A stretch of DNA of 59,932 nt, from positions 1 through 59,932 of the forward strand of contig JASWJB010000277.1 of assembly GCA_032433595.1 (NCBI GenBank), written 5' to 3'. Source of the stretch: Conoideocrella luteorostrata. Lineage: Eukaryota > Ascomycota > Sordariomycetes > Hypocreales > Clavicipitaceae. Under the pieces are notes generated by a model. The model did not search any database. It was not told where the DNA came from and saw only the letters and a program-made list of their open reading frames with translations. The position numbers and the translations under genes are program-made. Shown one piece after another: positions 32,887 through 44,272 of the stretch. Position 1 is the first letter of the stretch; the number at the start of each line of letters is the position of its first letter.

Positions 32887-35800
32887 AGGTCGGATGAGTG
32901 GTTTGGCTGGCGATGACGAGACAGTGGCCGTTGTGTGGAGCCAAAGGGGGGGGCTTCCGGGGCTCTGGAGGGGGCTTTGATGGGCTTCCGACGCCGGGCA
33001 GGTGACGCAAAAGGGACTGTCCACGAATTTATACCGGAAGGACTCGCTTTAGGCTCTGGTTGGCCCTGCTGGTTGGCGGCTGGTTGGCGGGTGACGGGCG
33101 GTGGTGGCGGTTTGCTTTCTGATTTTCTGAGCTTCCGGCGTTCTGGCTTTCTCTGGCGTGACGTGGGGTTGGGCTTGTGTCCACTAAGCGGTCCACTAAC
33201 TCTCACTACTACTCTGAGTAGTTGTTGGCTGTGAACGGCGCACGCGGGGCAAGAGGCACTGGGTCTGGTTGGTTCAGGTCTCGGTTTGGTCTGTGTTGAT
33301 GATGCTGACAGGCGTTGGTTTCTTGACCGTACTATCGCAGTTGCATGCGGTGCAAGATATGGCCGTGGAATAGAGAGTATAAGAACTAGGCCGCGCAAGA
33401 AAGAATCTGGAGAGAAGTAATTCTCCCTTTTTTTTCTGGTATGTCTGGCAGCAGACACGGGGGGCTGAATCTGAGAAATCTGAGAAATATGGTTGGGTGC
33501 TGTTGTGGGTTGCCAATTAGGTAACAACAACGGAAAGGCTAGTTAGTAAGAGACGCTTGCGCCGGGAAGGTGCCAACGACGAAAAGTGTCTGCGTCGAGA
33601 ATCGAGTCCCGAGTGAATAAATATAAAAACCTCGGTGAGGGAACTCAAGGCCAAATAAAAGCTACAGAGCAAGCAGCGGTGAAGCATCTAATCCAGGTGA
33701 GCGGCAGGAGAGGACAGGGCCACAGCTTCCTTTTAAACTTTACATTCCCTCGCGGTGAGTTATTCCCAATGCATCGCGGGATTGCATCGCCCCCTTTCAT
33801 CCGAAAGTTGACGCACACGGCAACAGCACCGGAAGTTAGGAAGATGTCGGCATGACGATGATGGGGGAATGGGGGTACGACCCGACAGCTCGAACAAATA
33901 ATGCAGTCCCGTTTCGGGCGGACGGTCAAACTATAGGCTATGGATGACTGTGGCGATAATGTCCTTGTCAACTTTGTTCAAAACAAAGCTGACGATCTAA
34001 CTACTGTACAAACTGTACTGTGTAGCAGTCCTTTTTACATTTACAACAATTGACGTCGTTTCGAATTGGCGTGTTGAAGTCTGAACATCCGGAGTGGTGG
34101 GGCTCCAGACAGACCAGACTCGAGCTCCGCCATCAGCTCCCGTGGCAGGCAGGTGGCAGGCAGGTGGCTCCTCTCAGTGCTGCGTCTCGTAGGCCCATTA
34201 ATATTGCTTTACGGTGGGATCGAGATTCGCTACAAGTAGATACTGTTCAGCAGGGTACGGAGTACAGAGTAGAATATTCGCAAATCCAGATAAACGTCCA
34301 AGTAAGTACATGCCACCTGTACTCTGTATCACATACGGCCTTGATTCTCTTCCTCTTCCCGTTTCTTTCTGCGTCGTCACATCCCTAAGCGCCACTAAGA
34401 GCTGAATTAGAAGAGATTTTCATTCTGTTTTCCCCTAACCCCGGTCACGACGCCAGTAAGCCGCTGTGACGGCAGCCAGCATCGTGCGTCTTACCAAAGA
34501 CTCGGGCATTATCGGCATACTGACGATATCGTAACCCGCATACCGCAATGCACCGCAGCCAGGACATGGGATGAGACTGAAACGCCGGGAAAGCCTCATG
34601 TTCAGTAACAAAACAAGAAACACGGCATCTGCGTCTGCTTCTGCTGCTTTTCCAATTCAAGTGACGCGTTACCCGCAACTTAAACGCACCCCCTCGTCTC
34701 TTCTTTCCCACTGGACGCATCGTCAATGTCGACAGAAGTGTGCAATATTGTGCAGAGTATGGGTAACCAACTAACTAACGCCACCGAATCGGCCGTCTGG
34801 TGGCAACAGCAACCATCAAGCCAGCCAGCCTCTCACATCTCGACACCTCATCAATAAAGAATATATGCATATATATAATTTTTTTTTATTTTCCCCGGCC
34901 CCCTCACATGCTGACAGATTGTCCCACCAATAAAACAAAACGGCATCCCCAACTAGGCTACCAGATAAGAAGTCTGGTTGTCCATTGTGACTGGTAGTTT
35001 CTCACTGCATCTTCTTACATGCATTCACCATTCAGCTGCTCCTTGGCTGGGCTTGCCAAGACCGTGGTTGACCACGCGTGCCCCATACTACTTGCTTCTT
35101 GTCTACAAACTCTGCAGACCGATCTGCAGGAAGGGTATTGATTGCGGCCGCGGGCTCTATCTAGGCTGAGGAAGAAATTGGCATGCATTGGTTGTTGACG
35201 TATAGTACGGCTGGCACTGAGGCCATGCCATGTAAGTGGCAATATTGATGCTCCGTGCAGATGTGTACACAGCGACAAGTACGGAGCACTCAAATTTGCT
35301 ATCAACATCATGCGGTTCTAGACTCCGAACAGTTAGTTACTCCGTAGACACTCCTGGACGCCTAATATACAAGCATTCCTCCAAGGCTGCTTCGCGCCAA
35401 CCCGCACCAGCCCGATATTCCGGCCCCCATCGCCAAGCTCAGCTAAAAGAAATAAGAGAAAAAGCATTCTCCATACAAACAGAGCATGGAGTACCAAGCA
35501 ATGCAATGCAATGCAATATTGAAAACCTTTTGAGCCGGCGGTCCACCTTGGACTCACCTGGTGGGGAGGGCTAAGCTCTCGACACGCGGGTGCCCCGGTT
35601 GTTAATCCCAGCCATTATTTCTGTCAAGACCACATGACCATCAGAGATCTCATATTCCTCATGCTGCGCCCATACAAAATTCAACTGCAAGAGTAACTAG
35701 CTAGTTGAAGGTGCGACAGGCTCGTATTGTTCATTATGTAAAATAGCATGGCGGCTACTCCGTGCATTTACTCGGTAGTACGCAGAAAGTGCCAGGTTTT

Positions 35801-36076
35801 TCTTTTCCTACACGAAGAGCACTTGCAATTCCCCGTATGCAACCCAGCTTCGTTCCAATAATAGCCACTTGTGATGGGATGATAGAGTATGCCTTCCGGA
35901 ATCGTCCTTGATTGCGCTCCCCCCCCAAGTCCGGATTAGCTTTCTCCTAGGCCAGGCTTCTCTTGCCCCAGTTGTGCCCGCGGAGGCAGCCCACGATGTT
36001 TTTATCAAGTGAGGCACACCCCCACCCCCCCCCTCCTCTCCCTTACTCCTAGAGTGCATTTGGAGAGTGCACACGT

Positions 36077-36108
36077 GTACGGAGTACGGAGTACGGTACT
36101 CCGTACTC
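36077..36108. repeat. 27-bp palindrome built from TACGGAGTAC units
   Basis: The 13-bp arm at 36082-36094 (GAGTACGGAGTAC) and its exact reverse complement at 36096-36108 flank a single central G. An extra GTACG lies on the left side. It is the largest palindrome of the intergenic motif family in this window. Confidence 0.85.
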
Positions 36109-38623
36109 GAGACTGGATTATTGTCACAGCATCGCACACAGAAGCCTTGGAGGTGTTTCTATATATGTATTTAACAATAGGAAGTTCTCGTACTGGACAG
36201 CTGCTCCTGGTACGGTGCTAACGTGTCGTCGTCGCGTCTTGTACTGCGCACACTCACAATGCAGCAAAACATGCTACTCAGTAACTAGATAACTACTCTG
36301 TGCGATGCTGCAAAGTCCAAGTCGCCAATCACCTACAATACCAGCCTTTGCATACAGTCCCCTCCCCCCCAGGCTCTGCATATCCGTCCCGCACCAGCAA
36401 TGCACCTCCCACCGATCAAGTCAGGTACCGACCCCCCTCCCCTCTCCGTCCCGTCCTGCCTTTGGTCCAATGTCTGGCGTCACCGCCATTCCCCAAAAAA
36501 GCCTTGCATCTGCTGCCTTCAAAGCCTGAATGGAGTATTTTGCATGAATGTACATGCACATGCGCCATCAGAAATTAGGGTGGCTCTGCTTCAATCGGCG
36601 CTGGCAGCGCACAAAGACGGTAAGACACAAAGCCACCAATACAGAAAGCTGTGGAGCATTGATACCCGTACATAATCTTTCACGTACTTCGTACAGTGGA
36701 ATAGGATGGAGGAAGAATCAAATATCCCCTGTCTCGGCTCAACGGCACCGTCCGCGCCTACTGAATTCACCGACGTGCCATTGGCTGCCCACATGCGTTG
36801 CACAGCTTTTTTTGTACGCTGAGCGTGCGGTTCCGACATTCTCCGTGTTTTTGTTTTGTATGGAGTAATAAGAGTCTGGTTGGTGTGTGCGTTGTTATTT
36901 TGTCGTCTCGGGTTAATATCAAAAATAATTACGTGCTCCGTCGGGCTAGCGACACGTCCTTGCTCATGATTTTGGATTTACAGAAACGGAACAAAAAAAA
37001 AACTGAATAAAGTCTCTAGGATTGTATGTTTGATGCAAAATCTACACGCTGGGGTTCTTGATGATGATGGATGCCAGCGAAAAGCAGAAGCTCGGGCAGC
37101 CATGACCTAGCCGCACACAACAAAATACTATACTCCGTACACAATACTAAATATCAAATACTAGTACGGACCGCGGAGTACGTTCTGCGGAAGTGTCACC
37201 CCTGTATCTCTCGTTTCATGCATGGTGCCAATACACACAATCAATACAGCAACAATAAAGGAACATCTCCATCAACCAGAGTACAATGATGCATGTACCG
37301 CACCGCGTACTAACTACGGAGTAAGCCCATGGGAATTGTCTTTTCCTCCCCCAATGCCTATTTTCATCACTGCACGCCCTGTGCCGAGACCTTCCCCCCC
37401 TCCCCCATCTCCCATCCCTCCTCGGGACGTCACCAACGCAGTCTCGCCCGTCGAGGCCAAGAAGCTGAGTATAATATTGTTTTTCCCGATTTTATCTTCA
37501 CCTGCCAAATCACACTCATTTACACCGAGATCCCAAATCCAGGCCCAATAGTCGCTTTTCCGTCAAAAAAAACACCCAATTAATGCACGCGCCAAAAAAT
37601 TCCAACCTGCCCTATGCGTATGGTGCCTTCCGGCCACGCCCCATACGCGCCCCGTCCTTCAACCTTCACCTTCGGATCCTGCATGTCCCCACTCTTTCGC
37701 CGCTCCGTGTCAAGTCGGGCGCCGAGACTGGACCCGCTCTTCAGGGGGTGTGTGTGTTTGCATTTGCAACTGCATTGGCATCCTTTTCCACGTGAAAATC
37801 TTCTCCGATTTATTATCGTCCTCTCCAGGTCGCCGGGGCATCTCTTCCTCATGTTGTCCTGTACTCCGTCATCCTGCGCCACCTCTCTGTGGTCTGGTAC
37901 GCGCACATGCACCGACCGCTCCGGCCCACACCGGACGGGCAGGCCAGTTTTCTTGACGCACGTCACGATGCTGGCAATGCGTGTCCATTACACATGTCTG
38001 TGGTGTCGTGGCCGACAATCATCCATCCGCTGCCTATCTCCCAGATAATCCCATTTATTGTGCAATACACCGATGATGCATGGCCCTTGAAGAGAGTCGC
38101 ATTCCGTGTCGTTCCGTGTCTTATCGCCTTGCCTCAGATACGCACCTATTATCTGCGCGGCACATGTCCAACTCTGTGCTGCTGTTTCACTTGTCCGGTC
38201 GGAACAGACGTTTTAATCTGTCTCTGATTGGCTTTCTCATGAATAATTACCCTACTTTCAAACAGGAAATAAAACTTTTAATCTTTTTGAGGTCATATAC
38301 GCTTGACGTCGTTGTATGCTATCTACGGAAACCCACTTCGCTCCGTTCGGGAGCCTATCTTTGAAATCGATCCTGTTCCTTATCTTTTTTGGGGGTCAAA
38401 TTTTTCCCGAACCGGCTTTCTTTCGTCAATGTTACAGCTTTTTGATGCTGACACTGGCACATATTTAGTCACAGTGTGTGCATTTGAACCTGTTCACGCG
38501 CGATCCCCCTTCTCCTTACTTGTCGACCTCAGATGGCACCCTTCCCTTGTATATCATGGCTTTCATTATTGGCAGCGTTGACTCTGTGACCTCATTACTT
38601 TATCGCCCTTGGGATGCCTTGCA

Positions 38624-40904
38624 TTATTCGCCATCCTGAGTTATGAGCTTGGTAACCTTGCCAATGGCAATAGTCTGACCCTGTAAAGCAAAGCATTAGC
38701 TCCATAGTTCCTTATTATTTGTCCCTGTAGTCAGTCAGGTTCATACCTGGTCACGGAGAGTGAATCGGCCCATCTGGGGATAGTCCTCGAATCTCTCCAC
38801 GCAGACGGAGCCTGCTCCGCCAATCACCTGCATTCGTGCAATGATGCTGTCTCCTTTCTTGGCGTGTGTTGGTGGGGCCTTGCTCTTTCGATTTGTGCCC
38901 TTCTGCAGCTTGTGCAGAAGACTGGCAAAGGTGACTTCTTCTATGGCGGAGTGAACGTGCAGGACACAGTTGAAACCAGAAGACAGGATGGACTTCAAAT
39001 CCAGGATGCGAATCTGTGCCTCAAACTCGGCTACGCAGTGCACAAGTCTCTTCGGGGAGCACAGCACAAATCCGGGCAGAATGTCTTCCTCCTCCACTCC
39101 CTTGAGTCGCATTCGCACCTGATCGCCGCACTGTAGGATGGGAACCTCGTCTTCCTGCTCACCATAAAGTGCCGACACTTCCACATTCTGTTTGCGTGGC
39201 ATTAAGACGAGCGTCATGCCTTTCTTGACGACACCAGCCTCAATCTTACCATCGCACATAGTACCCATGTCCCGGTATTTGGCATTTACGGGCATCATGA
39301 AAGGGGCATTAAGCTTGCGCTCAAGAGCGTTCATGCCGTCAAGGTACTCTAGCAGAGACGGGCCCTCCCACCATGGAGCGGTGTCCTTTGGCAGTCGATC
39401 TTTGATGTTTAGTGAGGATTGGGCGGCGACGGGCATAAAAAACACATCCGTCTTGAGGTTGTAACCTGTTCCCTTCAAAAACTGGGAAAGCTTAGTTGTA
39501 CATTCGTTGTAACGGTCCTGAGACCACTCCACTGTAGAGTCGTCCATCTTGTTGATGACGACGATCAATTTGTTGACACCTTGTGTTTTGGCAAGCATAG
39601 CATGCTCTCGAGTCTGTCCACCACGTTCAAAGCCAGTCTCGTATTCACCCTTGCGTGCTGAGATGACTAGAATTCCGACATCAGCCTGAGATGCACCGCC
39701 AATCATGTTAGGCACGTAGGTCTTGTGACCAGGAGCGTCCAAAATACTGTATCTTCGCTTTTCGGTCTCGAAGAAACCACGACCAACTTCGACGGTCTTG
39801 CCCTTGGAACGCTCCTCTTTGGTCAAGTCCATGACCCATGACAGATACCAGGACTCTCTACCGAGGTCCTTCGCCTCTCTCTTGTACTTGTCCATGGTTC
39901 TCTCGTCAACCATACCAGTCGTCCAAAGAATAGAGCCACCCAGAGTAGATTTGCCGGCATCAACGTGTCCGATGAAAATAATGTTGACATGCTCCTTGCC
40001 GTAAACTTCTTTGAGGGTTTCGTCGTCAACGTCGGCGGACTGCTCCTTAGCAACGGCGTCGATTTCACGCTGGGTCTTCTTCTCGCCAGGTCCAGAAGGG
40101 CTTGATCGTACCGATGACAGAGTGGGAGAGGTTCTGCCGGATGTCTTGCCCGAGGCAGCAGCCTTGCCGGCTTTCTCGCCTGTTTTCTCAATAGCCTTGG
40201 TGGCAGTTGCCTTCTGACCAGCCTCAGGCTTGCTTGTTGGCTCAGGCTTCGCGTCGGACTCGGGCTCTTCCTTCGAGGACGGCGTCCCTCCGATCGAAAG
40301 AACTTTAGCCTTTGGCTTAGGGGCTGATGTATCGCCTCCAATGCTGAGAACTTTGGTGCCTCCTTCTTTAGTCAGAACTTTGGGAGCCGCTGGTGCGGCG
40401 ACGGAAGCATTTGCATCAGGCTGCTTGGGAATGGCAGCTTGAGCACCGCCTTGCTGCTGGCCCTGCTGGCCTTGTTGCTGGCCATACTGAGGATATCCTC
40501 CGGCTGAACAGACCATTTAGCTTTGCGTTTTTGTACAGTATGAAGGAGAAACATGACCTACCGTAGCCCTGATTGTAGCCTTGATTGTATCCACCGCCAT
40601 ACCCTTGGTTGTACTGGTTGAAACCTTGCTGTGGTTGCTGTTGTCCACCGCCATATTGAGGGTAATAGCCTTGTTGGTAGTACTGCTGCTGTGCCTGCTG
40701 CTGTTGGTATTGATTCGAAAAACCGCCGCCGAAAGCTTGGCCAGGCTGGAAGGTCTGGGCATTAGGCTGGAAAGAGGCGACGTTGGGGCGGAATCCTCCT
40801 TGGCCCTGCTGGCCAGGGTTCACATTGAGCTGTTGCTGAGCTCTCCGCGAGAGATTCTCGTCTTGGGCGGAAGGGTCGTCTTCCCAAGAGTTGAGGTTCG
40901 ACAT
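38624..40904 (-). CDS. SUP35: Translation termination factor eRF3 (Sup35), 718 aa
   Basis: GTPase that works with eRF1 at stop codons. Exons 40904-40562, 40503-38747 and 38680-38624, total 2,157 nt. Residues 1 to about 140 are a Gln/Gly/Tyr/Asn-rich prion-like N domain with imperfect repeats such as 'QGYGGGYNQGYNQGYG' and 'QQQQAQQQYYQQGYYPQYGG'. A charged Lys/Glu-rich M region follows (about 150-280). The elongation-factor-like core begins near residue 285 with the G1 loop 'GHVDAGKST', then 'DAPGHKTYVPNM' (G3) and 'NKMD' (G4). The protein ends 'GKVTKLITQDGE', reached only through the last 19-codon exon. Intron 1 (58 bp) lies inside the prion-like segment, and its retention would shift frame and truncate the protein. 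Divergent from the Yrb30-like gene. Confidence 0.96.
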
Positions 40905-41690
40905 GATAATCGGTGGGTAAGGGAAGAATCACTGACTCAAATAGTTCGATCTTTTCTGTGTCGTTTTTGCTGTGAAAGAAGATGGCGCGAATACCGTCTT
41001 AATATCACACCTCGTTGGTCCTGGTGGGGGAGGGTGCCTGATGCGGTCCAGGGGGTGGGCTGGCGTTTGAAGCAGTCGATGTGAGTCAGGCAGTGATTAG
41101 CAAACTCCGCCTCGTGAGGAACGTCGCAAGGCAAGTTTTAGGCGGCAAGACGATTTTTGGAGACGACCGAGCCAGGCTATCTTTCCGCCTGAATGCTTTG
41201 GTGGAGGTTGAGAAAATTCATGCCCCACCAAAATATGACGCGGGAATAGGATGCGTGGGTGGAGGGGTTTAGACAGTCATTTCGTCCACCATATGCACTG
41301 TGTAGACACGGTGGACGTGAACAGACAACCTTTTCATAATCTTTGATGACTCGATATGAGAGTGATGAGATGTGACCAAAGGTGATGATTCGCATCTTTT
41401 TATGGAGCACATGTCAACAACAGACTAGACACAGCATTAGGCAGCAAGTTTCTAAGTACCGTACTCCGTAGTCACAGGTGGCCTGTGAATAAACGGTGGC
41501 AGGGCAGTTTTCTACCCGCACTGTGCAAGCATGTTTGCGAGGACAATCATGCACGTTAAGACCCAAGATATAACTAGGGTTCCTCTATCAATTATGCTAT
41601 AGACCAGCAACATAATCTTTTCCAAGTTTTTCTTTCAGATTAATATGAGAAGATACAGGAAATCCACAGTCGAGACAAGAATCCATCTCA
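40905..41690. promoter_or_regulatory. Divergent promoter region SUP35 / YRB30-like gene
   Basis: A 786-bp spacer. One TACTCCGTA motif lies at about 41461-41469. Pyrimidine-rich DNA near 40965-41035 (read on the minus strand) fits the SUP35 leader. No coding sequence recognised. Confidence 0.5.
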
Positions 41691-43653
41691 ATGGATCAGT
41701 TCCTTTCCTTGATTGGCGTTCAGGCTATGAAGTATGCCGTCAGATCAGGTATCGTACTGACATCAAATTATGCACTGGACCAATGCTCACGGCTTCTCAC
41801 CACTATTGACGATCAAAAGCTGGAGCTGGAACTGAAGTACCTGCAGGAACGACTCGAGTGCTACCTGAAAGTAAACTCCAAACTTCCAAACTATTTTCAT
41901 CGGCGAGAGAAGCTAATCGGAATAGGTTATATCTCCGGCTATAGACCTTGTAGAACTGAAGTAATTATTCTCCAAGCGAAATCCGACGCAAAGGCTAAGA
42001 TATGGCAGGTCCGGTAGAGGCAACGTGTTCCTCGAGTCAGCAGTACCCATAACTAAATCGCTTCAACACCAAATAACAAATCTGGGTCGAGACATAGAAG
42101 ACATTACTGTGGCTGAAAGCACCACAGGCGCCGGGAACAAGCCTAAAAAGTCGCACAAATATGTCCAGAGCCGTATTCGTCAAGTTATCTCGGACGCAAA
42201 ATCCCTTTTAGACCGCATTGACCGAGATATACCACTCCTGCAGCTCGCCATAACTTCTTCTGGAGAGTCTCTGTCCACTTCGCTTCCATCGTCAATATCT
42301 CCGTCTCGATTACTCCAAGCCAGTACGTTCATTGTAATGGGCGACTCTCAATTCTGCCGAAATTCTTCAAAACCAGTACAAATAGGGCCCACATTCAGTC
42401 TGTCACTTTACATGCTGTTCCTTGCTCATGCCGTACCAGGCAAGACCGGGTGCACGTCAGGCAACAACCCACAAGCATGTATCTACGGTCTCGGGGAAAA
42501 TGACCGAAAACCAATGTGGCAGGAAGTTGTTCATAAAGCTCTTGTTCGTCTGTACCGCTCCAATGATAAAGGAGGTGGACAATTTATGACCGAAGACGGT
42601 GAAGCACTACCGAATGATGGGAGGCAACAAGGCTACTATTACTATCTACAGCTCGATGAAGATCTTGACGACGGCCGAGCACACTGTTACGTCGACTGTG
42701 AAGCGCCTTTGGGGCCTAATGAAGACTCTCCGCGTCATGTAACTATACCCGTTTGCGAACTCTCAAAGATATTTTACACTGACAAAGCAAAACTTCTCAA
42801 TATCGGAGATGCCAGCGAACAGGAGACCCGCCCTATTTTACTTCTCAAGCGAGATGTATCAGACAATATGCCAATGTTCAATCATGCGCAGCGTGGTACT
42901 TCGCTAACAGAAGCCATGTGTAATGGTCGCGATAAAACGAGACAGCAAATCATGCCGAGTGTTCAACCTCTTCCCGACCAAGATATGCCGCAGGAAGATG
43001 GATTCGCCTCGATAGAACAGAAGTTGAGAAATTTAAGCATGTTATCCAATTTACCAAACCATCTTGACCCAGAATGGCTTGCCTTTGAAGTGTTTGTGGA
43101 AGACAAAGACGAAGATGCGGACAGCGATGATGACAATGATGAGGGCACACTTGAAACAGCCAAAGATACCCAGGGCAATGAGATCTTGGTTTGGACCGAT
43201 GTTAGGGAGGACGCAGGGGGTGACTTAGCCGTTCCATCCTTCGACGAGGCCTCAGACTCTTCAACACTTGACATGTCGGGAGGTTTATCCATGGATACAA
43301 ACGTCACAGGCGACTCAGTCAGCCAAAACTCGAATCGTCCAGCGCAGAGCTGGGGCAATCAACACGTAACCGCACCGAATATTGAGGCCCAGTCCCCTTT
43401 GAGCGGCGTCACAACATCTCTATCGCTGTTGGAAATGATGACTAGATTGGCGGGACTCCAAGAGTGTCAGCAAGCATCTCACCTGTCCATACCAGATCAT
43501 ATTTTGACTTTTTTCCTGGAGGAAACATCTACTACAGGTCTTTCTAGCGCCGCCGGAGAGACATTGCGAAGGAAGACAATGGAGCGAGTAGGTTTTGATC
43601 CTTATGCGGATGATGTGGAAAGGGAGGAAGGCAACAGGAGCCACAGTGTGTAA
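41691..43653 (+). CDS. RanGTP-binding protein, Yrb30-like (619 aa, 3 exons)
   Basis: Member of the fungal Ran-binding family (Yrb30 in yeast), which binds Ran-GTP and affects nuclear transport. Exons 41691-41870, 41926-41960 and 42009-43653, total 1,860 nt. The N-terminal block 'MDQFLSLIGVQAMKYAVRSG' leads to 'LDQCSRLLTTIDD'. The 35-nt second exon encodes 'VISPAIDLVEL' and joins to 'KSGRGNVFLESAVPITKSL', the most conserved part of the family. Without splicing the frame is broken by a stop at 42015, which is why the small exon is needed. The middle region contains 'YYYYLQLDEDLDDG'. The C-terminal third is acidic and Ser-rich (an Asp/Glu run near 'EDKDEDADSDDDNDEG'). Introns are 55 and 48 bp. 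Function beyond Ran binding is not established in filamentous fungi as far as I know. Confidence 0.85.
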
Positions 43654-43853
43654 TTAGAAATATTGCACTTGTACCAACACAAGGATATCCATCGACAAAT
43701 ATATTCTATAGGTTTTTTTTGTCGTCCCCCGTGGACTTATTTGATGATGGAGAAAACACATCAAATGCCGGCTGTACCCAACAACACAATGATAAATAAC
43801 AATAAACAGCAACCATGAATAGTAAGGTTCGTGCTTGCGCTCGTAACTATGTT

Positions 43854-43928
43854 CGCTATAGCTTACACAAACAAAAAAAAAATAAAAAAAACTAACCAAA
43901 ATCCACAAATTTATCTTAAGCTATAGCG
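43854..43928. repeat. 12-bp inverted repeat around an A-rich spacer
   Basis: CGCTATAGCTTA at 43854-43865 and its exact reverse complement TAAGCTATAGCG at 43917-43928 flank 51 bp of A-rich DNA. A second hairpin, ATTAGTA/TACTAAT with a 4-nt loop, follows at 43975-43992. Together they suggest the edge of a degraded mobile element. Confidence 0.6.
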
Positions 43929-43996
43929 CATCCACCCTATTTATACCAGTAGATATGGCACACTTCGCAAGCTAATTAGTATAGCTACTAATGAGA

Positions 43997-44204
43997 TCTC
44001 AGCAGCATCATAGCTAAGCAGGATACCAAGCCTAGTGCCACGCGGGTTAAGGTGAAAAAGATGCTCAATGATACTACGATTAAGGCCGAGAAGGCTTTGT
44101 ACTCAGAAACCTACGAACTTCTTGTTCAGAAGGAGGGAGCAACTAATCCAAAGTTGCCGAAAAAGAACAAGAAGGTGGTGGACGAAGCTTGCGCGCTTTA
44201 CTAG
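43997..44204 (+). pseudogene. Possible repeat-derived coding relic
   Basis: An open stretch with no start codon near its beginning ends with 'KKNKKVVDEACALY' and a stop. It is lysine-rich and carries 'KALYSETYELLVQKEGATNP'. The composition looks protein-like while the DNA just upstream is AT-rich with stops. The position after inverted repeats suggests a broken transposon piece, but I recognise no transposase motif, so this is only a suggestion. Confidence 0.2.
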
Positions 44205-44272
44205 TTATGAACAGTAGAGCAGTTTTATCTCGTGCCCAGGAGGGAACATATTCTATATAAACAAGATCCATC

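Larger units (their letters stand above)
32462..38623. other. 6.2-kb gene-free region upstream of PEPCK and downstream of SUP35
   Basis: It contains the whole PEPCK promoter and the SUP35 3' flank. 32462-33600 is GC-rich with a cluster of CGG triplets at 33077-33110. Beyond that come TACGGAGTA motifs at about 34257, 35280, 35340, 35757, 36077-36108, 37132 and 37160-37180, plus C-rich, pyrimidine and A runs. Several open frames (for example 32658-33530 and 37580-37966, both minus) are low-complexity and resemble no protein. No RNA gene was recognised. Confidence 0.55.
43654..44272. other. Intergenic, convergent, AT-rich with degenerate repeat relic
   Basis: 3' ends of the Yrb30-like and JmjC genes. 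The middle (about 43850-44000) is very AT-rich with inverted repeats; a 68-codon open stretch follows at about 43997-44204. No intact gene. Confidence 0.55.

Noticed and set aside
33077..33110. CGG cluster upstream of PEPCK as an AcuK/AcuM site
   Set aside because: The triplet spacings are 8, 8 and 6, not the seven-base spacing expected for that factor pair.
32658..33530. 290-codon minus frame upstream of PEPCK
   Set aside because: Low-complexity Pro/Ser/Arg translation of a GC-rich promoter; overlaps the expected PEPCK leader and resembles no protein.
37580..37966. 128-codon minus frame
   Set aside because: No recognisable domain; surrounded by TACTCCGTA motifs and pyrimidine runs typical of the non-coding parts.
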